Below, piece after piece: positions 17,101 to 25,450 of a stretch of 64,000 bases of DNA. Every line of letters starts with the position of its first letter. Position 1 is the first letter of the stretch. The notes beneath the pieces were generated by a model. That model saw only the letters and a program-made list of their open reading frames with translations. It had not been told where the DNA came from and searched no databases. Both the position numbers and the translations under genes were made by a program. Origin of the DNA: Rhodobacteraceae bacterium M382 (GTDB taxonomy: Bacteria > Pseudomonadota > Alphaproteobacteria > Rhodobacterales > Rhodobacteraceae); assembly GCA_025141015.1 (NCBI GenBank), contig CP081098.1, positions 2,052,501-2,116,500 of the forward strand, in the 5' to 3' direction.

Positions 17101-17750
17101 TTAGGCGGCTCAAAGACATCGTTGTTACAAGCCTTCTTGAGTGCTCGGAAGAATTGGAAAGCTTCTCTGCTGAAAATATTGCGGCCCAAGTGTTAAGGCC
17201 TGCGTTGTCCCTTGCCGCGAACGAGGGTCAAGATTGGGGTGTATCAGCCCTTGAGGTTACTCAGATGCTCAGAAGCTGCCCAGCTTCAGTAAGAGCCGCG
17301 GTAGTACATATGTTGCTCAAATGGGCAGTAGCAGAGGGCAAGATGGAAGATGGAGAGGGAGCGGAAGAGTTTTGCGAAACAAAGGTATTGCCCTTTTTCA
17401 TACATTTCTGGCCCAAGGAATCTGAATATGTTGATGAACTGTCAACGCAAGACTTCATAAGGTTACTTGTAGCTAGCGGTTCTAAAGCAGAGCTCTTGTT
17501 TCAATCGATCCAGGTATTCATTGCGCCCTATAAATCTCACCGCTTATCCCTTGCTGATCTGCCCGATTCCAGTATTCCGACAAAAGCGCCTAAGCTCGCA
17601 CTGAGGTTGATTTGGCACGTCGTCAAAGAAGCGAACGATCAGGTCGTTTATGGATTGGATACAGCGCTTGATGCAATCGTCCGCAGTGATCCTGATTTGG
17701 AGATAGATCGCAGGTTTCAGCAACTCGAAGGTAAAGCTCTCAGGATCTAG
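14145..17750 (+). CDS. Large SIR2-domain protein, probable antiphage NADase (DSR-like)
   Basis: 1201 residues. Residues about 22-285 form a SIR2-like domain: GAGIS (30-34), TTNFETLLEH with N125, VHLHGR with H168, and ILLVGYSAGDSPVRYF. The remaining 900 residues are mostly helical with no named domain, like the sensor part of defence-associated sirtuins (DSR1/DSR2). In those proteins the SIR2 domain degrades NAD when a phage protein is sensed. Sequence is clearly more A+T-rich than the phage early genes, a sign of separate origin. It lies between the luxI region and the proposed phage left end and is followed after about 190 bases by an unknown gene on the same strand. A membrane or nuclease domain was not seen. 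Defence function is inferred from architecture. Confidence 0.75.
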   Translation: MPVSFFPECPDFPDNLVDELIRGEVVVLCGAGISAPQLELFNALTTGVFKDLNVDMTPGEMESFKAGRYEEVLGSLERRLAQPAKVEDAVCDRLRKPENADLNQHQTLLRLSKDVENRPTIVTTNFETLLEHAHRNLPNVGSVNSASFAGQALPAPGSNGFHGIVHLHGRLDDQELGLGRTPLVLTSSDYGEAYMRSGWASRFLFDLSRCRTILLVGYSAGDSPVRYFLNVLEADRSRFSDLRRVYALASYKEDPNEVLKQWTTLGVEPVPYPEKVEGHPHYYALWEGLSNLADLVERPKTRQKEIISEIISKKFSDSSGDQRNMVMWLLKGKNDLWDCVINCVEDPDWLEFIKDNRLWPGEIAARIVAFWLAKNFQCPRRFDFAVGWLRDMGASLVINVQERLNQQRGMQPDWHRVWRQYCKVPFSDEHQKRLDYRELIGVLETGEILYSDIKRAVDFVAPNFRISPRLMTDKKEIPATEAVRIGELCYARLKVDDDYEARELSDKLIERPEIAWRVVEIAFDRLREAVFFQVELGQITSTFDWNDLSVPAIEDHEQNENRDGILPIVRLIIDCFPAAVDEDLERSLLMVHSWLKLPGNIGLRLYLHVARAMNLIDPNEAIETLLRAKSEQLWSSRREVALFIECQTTRADRNLVEQLEARFLTEAPARFHNAGTSSTGADWRPFARDRDLWIYLTMLEKAGVLSDRGEIELKEIRERREFLGREVEERDLFSSFSFGVQRVVGREEPIRTADPELQLQVAHEMQESTHMEDREGWSAFCQSDPVTALQALKGGDFSTENLSLWSTFLNSVSFSRNLEEDPTVEVVKEALAYLENCPAEHLACLSDSIVSVIFHRKKELTNVSDWWWKIWPCVIEPELSDSEKLVDLAFNTASGKLAEIALEMHSSALTVEADTGDAEEMLSTALGSAGTQGILASAVLVRNISYLINHCDMIVTNTLEPNLRAPESRNLRSVFIRDSHLSPQTFRRLKDIVVTSLLECSEELESFSAENIAAQVLRPALSLAANEGQDWGVSALEVTQMLRSCPASVRAAVVHMLLKWAVAEGKMEDGEGAEEFCETKVLPFFIHFWPKESEYVDELSTQDFIRLLVASGSKAELLFQSIQVFIAPYKSHRLSLADLPDSSIPTKAPKLALRLIWHVVKEANDQVVYGLDTALDAIVRSDPDLEIDRRFQQLEGKALRI

Positions 17751-17942
17751 TGCTCTATGGGACACCGGTTCGGTCAGAGGCTCTGTGCCAATGGCCAGCC
17801 ATTGCGAGTGACGCCGACCCCATGAGGCCCCATGGCGAGCCATCGCATTCGAAGACATATGTAGATGGGATGACCGACTTCGACTGGTCAATGGCACGTC
17901 TCAGATGATTTTAGCAAACGAGAAAAATATAGGATCATATTG

Positions 17943-18875
17943 GTGCCGTATCGCAATCGCATAAAAGAGAACCGTTACACTGACTCAGATGTCGCAAGGT
18001 TCTACATCGATCAAAGAGGAAATCACGGTACCTTCATACGCGAGATTGGAGACTTTGTAGCTCATCCGGCACGTGACAAGGGTGCAGCCTTCAATGCTGT
18101 GGTTAGTACCTACGCACAGTTTGCTTTTTACCAAAGATACGGGTTCGCGAAAAAAGCGGTTGACCCGATTGGAGACTGTGAGTGGTGGTTGCAGCCCTAC
18201 TTTCTCAGGAAAACAGCTTCTTACAAGGATGCCGAGCTCAAAAAGCACCTTAAGATGTCCAGGCCAGAACTAACTGCGCTGGTCAAGTCGTGGTTCCCCG
18301 ATAAAGAGAAGTTTCCAAAGAAAATTGAAGCGACAGACCCATTTCGGTTCTTCGATGTGGTCGATTTTTTTCGTCAATCTATGAAGGCGGAGCCTACTTT
18401 CGAGGTGGATACTGTCAAAAAAGATCTGCGGTCTGCCTTCAAATCAATGGGGTTGGGGGCCGTAAAGGTAGATGATTTTCTAATTGGGACAGCGACCTTG
18501 TTAAACGGTATGGAAATTGCGCTTCCAGAAGGTGTGACGGTGGGCGTCCACCTTTACGTGAGAAGACAACGGGGGGGCAGTCGTACTAGCGCTGGATCCC
18601 GGACTTTGGCCAGCGTCGGCCATCAAGCAAATGCCCTCCCGGATGGGCTGCTCGAAATCTCGCTTGTTACAAATACTCCCCCAAGGCAAAAGTTGTTTGA
18701 CCAACAGATTGCCTTTCTGGAAACAAAAATTGACACTAAACGGTATTTTGATCGGTCACTTGTTCGCAATCCTTCGACACCGTTTGCCGAACTAGATCTG
18801 AGAGCTAAACTGCAGTTCGTTTCGGATTCAACACCGATGGTTTCTGTGGTCTGTGACTGCCAGGGAAGACGGTAA
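17943..18875 (+). CDS. Unknown protein downstream of SIR2 gene
   Basis: About 310 residues; the start is GTG at 17943 (AGGA eight bases upstream) or the adjacent TTG at 17940. The N-terminal region reads VARFYIDQRGNHGTFIREIG, then DFVAHPARDKGAAFNAVVST, a segment resembling short helical regions in proteins found near defence genes. The C-terminal half is beta-rich (GVHLYVRRQRGG, GLLEISLVTNTPP). No catalytic motif is recognised. It shares the A+T-rich character and orientation of the SIR2 gene, so the two may work together, though the 190-base gap argues against strict coupling. Confidence 0.6.
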   Translation: MPYRNRIKENRYTDSDVARFYIDQRGNHGTFIREIGDFVAHPARDKGAAFNAVVSTYAQFAFYQRYGFAKKAVDPIGDCEWWLQPYFLRKTASYKDAELKKHLKMSRPELTALVKSWFPDKEKFPKKIEATDPFRFFDVVDFFRQSMKAEPTFEVDTVKKDLRSAFKSMGLGAVKVDDFLIGTATLLNGMEIALPEGVTVGVHLYVRRQRGGSRTSAGSRTLASVGHQANALPDGLLEISLVTNTPPRQKLFDQQIAFLETKIDTKRYFDRSLVRNPSTPFAELDLRAKLQFVSDSTPMVSVVCDCQGRR

Positions 18876-19163
18876 GCCCTGCAATTCAAGCGCAGTCTTG
18901 AAAAAATCGCTTCCCACTTCTTTCGTGGAATTTTCGGCCCACAAAACGGACTACTTGCTGAAATCGTTGAGTGAATCGCTTTCTGGGAACTCTGTTCCTA
19001 ACTGGGAAGAGGATTTCCCAGTTACGGTGCCTAATTTTGGCCAGTTCCGGCCCTGGCCAAAGGGCGAGTAATCGCTCAACCCCCTTGTTTTATTGGCTTC
19101 TGTCGGTGTGGTCAGAGTTTGAAGACATCACTGTCCCAAAATCCCCCACACAGGCCTAAAACG

Positions 19164-19434
19164 CCGTTTTGAAGGGTTTTTGAAGGACAAGCCAATTTGG
19201 CTCATCAAAGGCGAAAACACCCCTGTAACCCCCTTATTTCATTGGGCCATCCGTGTTCTTCCGAGGTCTTCGGACCTCTTCCGGATTGGTGAAGGAATAA
19301 GTGTCCAACAACATCCTTCAATCTTGGACAGAGATATCTTCAACATTGGAATTTGGGGCTGAAGTCCTGTGTCGTGCGCCGGTTTGAAGGGGGTTCAAAC
19401 CCTGTTTGAAGAGGTTTGAAGGGCGGCGGTTTCA
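19164..19434. repeat. TTTGAAG repeat cluster, proposed phage attL with transposase sites
   Basis: Three similar 22-24 bp sites lie at 19164-19187, 19379-19402 and 19401-19422. Each has two TTTGAAG (or inverted TTCAAAC) units about 11 bases apart, one helical turn, flanked by CC/GG. A further half site is at 19118. The cluster ends with GGCGGCGGTTTCA at 19422-19434, that is, TGAAACCGCC read from the end on the minus strand. Mu-type phages end in TG...CA and carry several such transposase sites per end. The assignment is inferred. Confidence 0.5.
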
Positions 19435-20171
19435 ATGAGCCCACCGTCTGGAGACAGTCCACAACGGACCTTGGAGTAGGCTATTGGCTGCGACGGCTAT
19501 GCGGTACAAATCTGCAGTTCGCCGCACAAGTGCCAACGGCAGCTAATCTGGAAAGCGTCCGGTGAACCTGACGCAACGGCAATGTCATAGCGGTTGCCGT
19601 CGCAAGAAGATTTTCCAGTTGCTGAAACGCGAGCAAATCAGACACCGCAAATATTGGACCCGCGAGGCGGCCGAATTCTCCAAAGAGCTTTTTCGTTCAC
19701 CGACCTTGGACCGTGGAACAGAGATGTCAGGTGATCGGAATTTCACGTTGACGACCGGTTTCGCCGTCGTCGTTTTTGATCCACGTTCGCCTCAGCAGCG
19801 TGGCATGAGCGAAAACACCACCCCCTGCCGCGATGGTAATTCCAAAATGGCACGGATATGTCGATTCATAGACAGGCAACGTTGGGCGCTAACGCCAGAC
19901 AGCTCACCGAGCGACCCGAAAAAACTCAACTGCGAAACTCCTGCCGAGCGTTTCATGCATGAGTTGCGTCGGTCCGTTAAAACCGCCGCTCGTCCCTGGC
20001 ACTCGGAGCCAAAGTCAGGTGTCTGCCGTTTGGTCGATTGATCACGGTTAAGACCTTGGTGCTGCAAGCTTTGTGTTGTCTGTCGGACGATCAAGCCGAG
20101 GTTCTCATAGTGGCCGGCAAGATACAGGCGTTACTTGAACTGAATTGCCCTGCCAATTCGGCGTGAGATTC
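19435..20171. other. Intergenic region after proposed prophage end
   Basis: About 740 bases with no gene I can support. Plus-strand frame 19562-20041 and minus-strand frame 19792-20094 are open but their translations lack domain character, ribosome sites or consistent codon use. The stretch may hold decayed sequence between the prophage and the RTX gene. Confidence 0.4.
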
Positions 20172-22931
20172 CTAGAAGATGAAATCGTCGGCGGTAAGCT
20201 GGCCGATCAACACGCCGGTCAGCGTGATGGTATTGGCTCCGTCGGTGATAACGGCGTGGCCCAAGACGTTAAACGAAAGATGGTTGGTCATTAGGTCTGT
20301 GAAGTCGGTGATGTTGGTTACCGCTGCGAGATTGATGTCTTCATTGGCGTCAAAAACGCTGAAATCGGTGACCATGTCGATGCCCCAGCCATTCGCGAAG
20401 ACAAATTCGTCGGCATTGAGGCCGCCAGACAGTGTGTCATCGCCGCCATCACCGGATAGCATGTCATTGCCTGCACCGCCGTCGAGCAAATCGTCACCGA
20501 TCCCACCGTTAAGCGTATCGGCCTGGCCATCGCCGTTCAGCGTGTCGGCGCCTTGATCGCCGTTCAGCAAGTCTTCGTCATAGCCGCCAAACAGCGTGTC
20601 GTTGTTGTCGCCGCCGTTGAGAGTGTCGGTCCCGTTGTCGCCATAGAGCAGATCGTCACCGATCCCACCGTTAAGCGTATCGGCCTGGCCATCGCCGTTC
20701 AGCGTGTCGGCGCCTTGATCGCCGTTCAGCAAGTCTTCGTCATAGCCGCCAAACAGCGTGTCGTTGTTGTCGCCGCCGTTGAGAGTGTCGGTCCCGTTGT
20801 CGCCATAGAGCAGATCGTCACCGATCCCACCGTTAAGCGTATCGGCCTGGCCATCGCCGTTCAGCGTGTCGGCGCCTTGATCGCCGTTCAGCAAGTCTTC
20901 GTCATAGCCGCCAAACAGCGTGTCGTTGTTGTCGCCGCCGTTGAGAGTGTCGGTCCCGTTGTCGCCATAGAGCAGATCGTCACCGATCCCACCGTTAAGC
21001 GTATCGGCCTGGCCATCGCCGTTCAGCGTGTCGGCGCCTTGATCGCCGTTCAGCAAGTCTTCGTCATAGCCGCCAAACAGCGTGTCGTTGTTGTCGCCGC
21101 CGTTGAGAGTGTCGGTCCCGTTGTCGCCATAGAGCAGATCGTCACCGATCCCACCGTTAAGCGTATCGGCCTGGCCATCGCCGTTCAGCGTGTCGGCGCC
21201 TTGATCGCCGTTCAGCAAGTCTTCGTCATAGCCGCCAAACAGCGTGTCGTTGTTGTCGCCGCCGTTGAGAGTGTCGGTCCCGTTGTCGCCATAGAGCAGA
21301 TCGTCACCGATCCCACCGTTAAGCGTATCGGCCTGGCCACCGCCGTTCAGCGTGTCGGCGCCTTGATCGCCATTCAGCAAGTCTTCGTCATAGCCGCCAA
21401 ACAGCGTGTCGTTGTTGTCGCCGCCGTTGAGAGTGTCGGTCCCGTTGTCGCCATAGAGCAGATCGTCGCCCCGATCACCATTTAGAAAGTCTTCGCTGGC
21501 GCCGCCAAACAGCGTGTCATTGTTGTCACCACCACTAAGCGTATCGCCCCCATCGTCGCCATTCAGCAGATCGTTGCCCATGCCTCCGTTCAGTATGTCG
21601 CCATGACCTCCTCCATTCAGCGTATCGTCGCCCAGAACACCATTCAGCAAGTCTTGGTCATTGCCACCAAACAACAAATCATTGCCATCGCCGCCGTCGA
21701 GCGTATCGCGCCCAATGCCGCCATTCAGTGTGTCGTTGCCAATCCCGCCAAAGATCAGATCTGCCGCGCCAAGCCCGGAAAGGTTATCGGTGCCGGGGCC
21801 GCCAGTGATGTAATCCCTTTCATCCGTGCCAATGATTGTTTCATTTTCGAACTGTTCAACAGCGCCAACATCAACGGAAGTACCAACAACCCGCAGGCCG
21901 CCGCGGCCGTCTAGCGGAAGAGGTTCAAGCCTGTTGCCATCGCCGTCAATATCAACTGTATCGGCAGGTATCAGGCCGTTGCTGCCCGCATCGGTCAGCG
22001 GGCTACCATGCAGTGGTGAGAGCGAAAGTACCGTGCCGCCATTGTTAAGCAATTCACCCAAAACAGGATCGCCGCCGCCGTTAACACTGGCATTGTTCGT
22101 TGTGAGGGTTGCTGCTGTGCCAATAAAGCTCGTGTTGGCAATCGCAATCGTACCCCAGGCGTCATGACCCGCAGATAGGTCGGAATAGTTTTGGGCGAAA
22201 ACGGTGTTGTTCAGGATGTTGATTGAGCCAACCTCAACGTTCACGCCCCCGCCCACAGTGCCCGCGTGATTGCGAGCGACAGTGCTGTTGTTGAACGTTG
22301 TGGTCGAAAAAGAGGTCGTAACGATGCCACCGCCGTCCCTGTCGGACCTGTTTTCGACAATGGTTGAATTGGTCAAGTTGACGTTGCTGGACTGGGTAAA
22401 CCAGGCACCCCCGCCGCCAAGACCGGCCATGTTTCCAACAAGCAGTACGTTGGTCAGCGAAACGTCCGCGCCTTCAACGTAAACCCCGCCACCTCTGGTG
22501 CGGCTGTGATTATTGGCAATAGTTGTGTCTGTGATATCGAGCGTTGCAATGTCATTGGCAAAAATTGCGCCGCCAGTGCTCATGTTGCCGTCTTGAAGGG
22601 TCAGGCTTGACAGGTCTACATCTGTTGTCGCGCCAGACATATAGAAAATCCGGCTGGCATCGTTCCCTGAAATAGTAACGTCAGCTCGGTTGTCACTGTT
22701 GATGTCACCGTCGATTGCTAGATCGCTTGAAATGGCAATCTCGCCGATTGTTAAACTGATGGTTCCGCTTAACAGATCAGCGGCGAAGACAACCGTGTCG
22801 TATTCTGGGGTGCTGTTGGCGATGGCCAGCGCTTCGCGAAGCGAAAGACCTGCGCCATCGTTCGATTCGCTCCCAAGGTCGGTGGTCGATGCGACCTCGT
22901 CGTCGATCGTCGTCACGGTAAGCGTCGCCAT
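20172..22931 (-). CDS. Secreted beta-helix/RTX calcium-binding protein
   Basis: 919 residues; AAAGGA precedes the ATG. Residues 1-50 carry a CSLREA-like motif ([20 protein letters not shown]) and are followed by right-handed beta-helix repeats to about 365 ([30 protein letters not shown]). From about 365 to 850 there are RTX nonapeptides (GGxGxDxLxGG type), of which about 324 residues are six near-identical 54-residue blocks. The end ([16 protein letters not shown]) is typical of type I secretion signals, which are C-terminal. There is no N-terminal signal peptide. It is probably an exported, calcium-folded surface or adhesin-like protein. No type I transporter or activator is adjacent. Confidence 0.85.
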   Translation of the reverse strand: MATLTVTTIDDEVASTTDLGSESNDGAGLSLREALAIANSTPEYDTVVFAADLLSGTISLTIGEIAISSDLAIDGDINSDNRADVTISGNDASRIFYMSGATTDVDLSSLTLQDGNMSTGGAIFANDIATLDITDTTIANNHSRTRGGGVYVEGADVSLTNVLLVGNMAGLGGGGAWFTQSSNVNLTNSTIVENRSDRDGGGIVTTSFSTTTFNNSTVARNHAGTVGGGVNVEVGSINILNNTVFAQNYSDLSAGHDAWGTIAIANTSFIGTAATLTTNNASVNGGGDPVLGELLNNGGTVLSLSPLHGSPLTDAGSNGLIPADTVDIDGDGNRLEPLPLDGRGGLRVVGTSVDVGAVEQFENETIIGTDERDYITGGPGTDNLSGLGAADLIFGGIGNDTLNGGIGRDTLDGGDGNDLLFGGNDQDLLNGVLGDDTLNGGGHGDILNGGMGNDLLNGDDGGDTLSGGDNNDTLFGGASEDFLNGDRGDDLLYGDNGTDTLNGGDNNDTLFGGYDEDLLNGDQGADTLNGGGQADTLNGGIGDDLLYGDNGTDTLNGGDNNDTLFGGYDEDLLNGDQGADTLNGDGQADTLNGGIGDDLLYGDNGTDTLNGGDNNDTLFGGYDEDLLNGDQGADTLNGDGQADTLNGGIGDDLLYGDNGTDTLNGGDNNDTLFGGYDEDLLNGDQGADTLNGDGQADTLNGGIGDDLLYGDNGTDTLNGGDNNDTLFGGYDEDLLNGDQGADTLNGDGQADTLNGGIGDDLLYGDNGTDTLNGGDNNDTLFGGYDEDLLNGDQGADTLNGDGQADTLNGGIGDDLLDGGAGNDMLSGDGGDDTLSGGLNADEFVFANGWGIDMVTDFSVFDANEDINLAAVTNITDFTDLMTNHLSFNVLGHAVITDGANTITLTGVLIGQLTADDFIF
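20497..21470 (-). repeat. Six tandem 162-bp repeats inside RTX gene
   Basis: A 162-bp unit (54 codons) recurs six times with start points near 20499, 20661, 20823, 20985, 21147 and 21309. The copies are almost identical; the last-in-coordinate copy has CCACCGCC where the others have CCATCGCC, changing GDGQ to GGGQ. Such identity implies recent expansion or continuing homogenisation by recombination. The repeat keeps frame in both strands, which explains a long antisense open frame here. Confidence 0.9.
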
Positions 22932-23774
22932 CGCATTGTCCTTTCAACAGCTGAAGAGCGTGTCACTCAAAGCGTCTTCAGCCCGTAGGCAAATGTTTCC
23001 CACCAGGCTTCAAGACCGATCCAACACGGCTTTTGGCATTGTCCGGCGTGTGGGACATGATCCAGACACTTGTCTTGTCGCAGGTTTCTCCGTCTTCTTG
23101 CACTCCTCTCAGAAACTCCAAGATCGGTTCGGGCCTCGCTTCTGATGCGCCATTTGGATGCCTTCGCCGCGTGAGGTTTTTCTTATTGCACAAGGTCGAA
23201 TCGACGAAAAAAAACACAAACATTGGAAATCATATAATCCATCAGCAGTAATCTAATTGATCGAGGTCAAGTTCATGTAGAATTCAATAGTCAAATTTGC
23301 GCTCCTTCTTGGGTCGTTCTTGTAAGTCAAGATGTTTGCTTTCGGCGCTTCGCGCACCTTCAGACCTTACGCCGCATTCGGTAGATTGGGCTCCCTACTG
23401 CCGTTCGCCGCACCAGGTGCGGATGGCTGCAGGCAGCCCGAAGCGGACATTACTGTCACTTGTGGGTTGCGACCGCACTGCGGGACAGAACTGCCGTTGC
23501 CCCTTTCAAAACGAACGGCTGCTGTGCGCGCATTGCTACAGCAGCAAAAGCAGCAACGGGCTGGAAAGGCGCCACCTAGCGAACATTGCAGGTCACTGAT
23601 ATTGTGACCACTACACGACGAGATCGGTGTTCGGTTCTCGGTGGATTCTTTACAGAGAAAGTCATCTAGAGAAGAACGGATGTCTTACACTTTGATGAAG
23701 TTGTAACACTCAACATTTTTATTTAAGCAGGTCTGAACTTCTGTCTTTACTAAAGCGAACGTGGCCGCCAGCCT
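22932..23774. other. Intergenic region holding a dispersed repeat copy
   Basis: About 840 bases without a supported gene. It contains, at 23386-23450, a 65-bp repeat that matches 26512-26576 at 60 of 65 positions. The repeat ends with GCAGGCAGCCCGAAGCGGACAT, similar to 33870-33891. The last 100 bases are A+T-rich and should hold the promoter of the stalk protein gene. Confidence 0.5.
23386..23450. repeat. Dispersed intergenic repeat, copy B1
   Basis: 65-bp sequence beginning TTGGGCTCCCTACTGCCGTT and ending AAGCGGACAT. It is in the same orientation as copy B2 (26512-26576), with five mismatches. Its 3' 22 bases also match the tail of copy A1 (33870-33891) at 20 positions. Confidence 0.85.
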
Positions 23775-25448
23775 GTGCGTCCAGCATCCGTCTTCGTATT
23801 TGGAGCATTTTTGGACTTGAAGCCCGTTACGTTAGTTTTCTTGGACAAAGCTAAGCGCGCTGCTCAACGGCTGATAGGTTTTTCGTCCTCGATATATGGT
23901 CTGGTTGCTCTGCTCGTAGTCATCGCGTTTCGGTCAATCTTCGAAGTAAGTGTTACTGTATCGTTCGTTGTAGCACTTGGAACAGCTTGGTTAGCTCGAA
24001 CAGCAGCACTTTACCTCCGCAACTACTTCTCAAGTAAGCCACTCCTTCAAACCCACAGCCAACTCGGTTCACTCCGCTCAAGACTCTTTTTGTGGGCAAT
24101 TTTTATTATCATTGGCGTCCCAGTTTATTTGAGTTTGGAAAGATCAAGGATTTCCACAGGCCTTTCCCCTGTTCAACAAGTTCATCTGTTCCTTTGTGAG
24201 ACGGTGCCAAAATTAACTCCGGGTTCCGACCTTTGCTCTGCTTATGCCGGAACAAGATTGGCCATTCGTCAGAGGTTGGCTGCAGAAGAAGTCGCGCGCC
24301 GGACACAGACTACGGAGGAAGCAGCACGCCTACCGCTGACAGCGGAGGAAGCAGCACGCCAACGGCTGGCGGCAGAGGAAGCAGAACGCCAACGGCTGGC
24401 GGCAGAGGAAGCAGAGCGCCAACGGCTGGCGGCAGAGGAAGCAGAACGCCAACGGCTGGCGGCAGAGGAAGCAGAGCGCCAACGGCTGGCGGCGGAGGAA
24501 GCAGAGCACCAACGGCTGGCAGCAGAGGAAGCAGCACGCCAACGGCTGGCGGCAGAGGAAGCTGAGCGCCAACGGCTGGCGGCGGAGGAAGCAGAGCGCC
24601 AACGGCTGGCGGCGGAGGAAGCAGAGCACCAACGGCTGGCAGCAGAGGAAGCAGAACGCCAACGGCTGGCGGCGGAGGAAGCAGAGCGCCAACGGCTGGC
24701 GGCGGAGGAAGCAGAGCGCCAACGGCTGGCGGCGGAGGAAGCAGAGCGCCAACGGCTGGCGGCAGAGGAAGCTGAGCGCCAACGGCTGGCGGCGGAGGAA
24801 GCAGAGCGCCAACGGCTGGCGGCGGAGGAAGCAGAGCACCAACGGCTGGCGGCAGAGGAAGCTGAGCGCCAACGGCTGGCGGCAGAGGAAGCAGAGCCCC
24901 AACGGCTGGCGGCGGAGGAAGCAGAGCGCCAACGGCTGGCGGCAGAGGAAGCAGAACGCCAACGGCTGGCGGCAGAGGAAGCTGAGCGCCAACGGCTGGC
25001 GGCAGAGGAAGCAGAACGCCAACGGCTGGCGGCAGAGGAAGCAGAGCGCCAACGGCTGGCGGCGGAGGAAGCAGAGCGCCAACGGCTGGCGGCGGAGGAA
25101 GCAGAGCGCCAACGGCTGGCGGCGGAGAAAAAATTGAGTGACTTGGACTTTCAAAGAGAACTTGCTCGACTGGGTTGCCTTCCCGGACCTCTTGATGGCG
25201 CTTGGGGGCGTCGAACTTCGTCTGCCCTAGAAAGAGTGGCAAGTGTATTAGGCGAACCCTTGGCCGATTATCAGCGTGACGCAAATCTACTAAACATCTT
25301 GAAGACTACGAAGGACAATGCTTGCGCGGAACTTTGCAAACCCAGCGAGACTCTCACAGAGCGGGGATGTGTAGCACCGGCAAGAAACAATGTGCCCCGA
25401 AACCAAGATTGCTTAGAGGTTTGGGGGTCGCTGAGTTGCGCAGAATGA
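23775..25448 (+). CDS. Inner-membrane stalk protein with peptidoglycan-binding end
   Basis: 557 residues from a GTG at 23775; the start is uncertain because no clear ribosome site or ATG is near. Three membrane segments lie at about 37-55, 60-78 and 105-122, which would put the C-terminus in the periplasm. Residues about 190-455 are some 26 copies of a ten-residue unit (AEEAERQRLA), predicted to form a long charged helix. Residues about 460-495 (FQRELARLGCLPGPLDGAWG, then RRTSSALERV) match the PG_binding_1 fold. The tail has several cysteines. A tether between inner membrane and cell wall is inferred. The gene ends 2 bases from the end of a convergent gene. Confidence 0.75.
   Translation: MRPASVFVFGAFLDLKPVTLVFLDKAKRAAQRLIGFSSSIYGLVALLVVIAFRSIFEVSVTVSFVVALGTAWLARTAALYLRNYFSSKPLLQTHSQLGSLRSRLFLWAIFIIIGVPVYLSLERSRISTGLSPVQQVHLFLCETVPKLTPGSDLCSAYAGTRLAIRQRLAAEEVARRTQTTEEAARLPLTAEEAARQRLAAEEAERQRLAAEEAERQRLAAEEAERQRLAAEEAERQRLAAEEAEHQRLAAEEAARQRLAAEEAERQRLAAEEAERQRLAAEEAEHQRLAAEEAERQRLAAEEAERQRLAAEEAERQRLAAEEAERQRLAAEEAERQRLAAEEAERQRLAAEEAEHQRLAAEEAERQRLAAEEAEPQRLAAEEAERQRLAAEEAERQRLAAEEAERQRLAAEEAERQRLAAEEAERQRLAAEEAERQRLAAEEAERQRLAAEKKLSDLDFQRELARLGCLPGPLDGAWGRRTSSALERVASVLGEPLADYQRDANLLNILKTTKDNACAELCKPSETLTERGCVAPARNNVPRNQDCLEVWGSLSCAE
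24349..25130 (+). repeat. About 26 tandem 30-bp repeats in stalk gene
   Basis: The unit GCAGAGCGCCAACGGCTGGC plus GGCRGAGGAA recurs every 30 bases, with a few variant third positions and codons (CGC/CAC, GCA/GCT, AGA/GGA). Variants recur in patterned blocks, which suggests duplication of multi-unit segments. Because 30 is divisible by three, all frames stay open, producing long spurious antisense frames. Copy number is likely to vary between strains. Confidence 0.95.
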
Positions 25449-25450
25449 GT

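Larger units (their letters stand above)
1..19434. mobile_element. Mu-like transposable prophage, left part with cargo
   Basis: The gene order matches transposable phages: repressor facing outward, then on the opposite strand a ner-position gene, transposase A, MuB, small early genes, GemA, Mor activator, lysis genes and gp25/26/27-like packaging genes. The prophage runs off the left edge. The right boundary is inferred: on the minus strand a TG-initiated end (TGAAACCGCC, starting at 19434) is followed by repeated TTCAAAC sites, as expected for transposase-binding sites at a Mu-type end. If correct, luxR/luxI, a nuclease-like gene, a SIR2 gene and an unknown gene (11.9-18.9 kb) are phage cargo. 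The phage identity is firm; the boundary is a proposal. The alternative is an end just beyond the repressor, with the rest being host DNA. Confidence 0.6.

Noticed and set aside
19562-20041. Plus-strand frame of 159 residues after the proposed prophage end
   Set aside because: No recognisable domain, no ribosome site, unusual composition; treated as gene-free sequence.
20553-21485. Long plus-strand open frame (about 310 residues, [19 protein letters not shown] repeats)
   Set aside because: It is antisense to the RTX repeats; the 162-bp period is divisible by three, so frames stay open by repetition. No ribosome site or domain.
20497-25130. Regular repeats resembling a CRISPR array at first glance
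   Set aside because: Repeats are tandem without unique spacers, and encode protein repeats in frame. No cas genes nearby.
24310-25284. Minus-strand open frames rich in PPAVGALLP and RRQPLALCFL
   Set aside because: Artefacts of the 30-bp repeats, which keep all frames open. The plus frame has membrane helices and a peptidoglycan-binding end.
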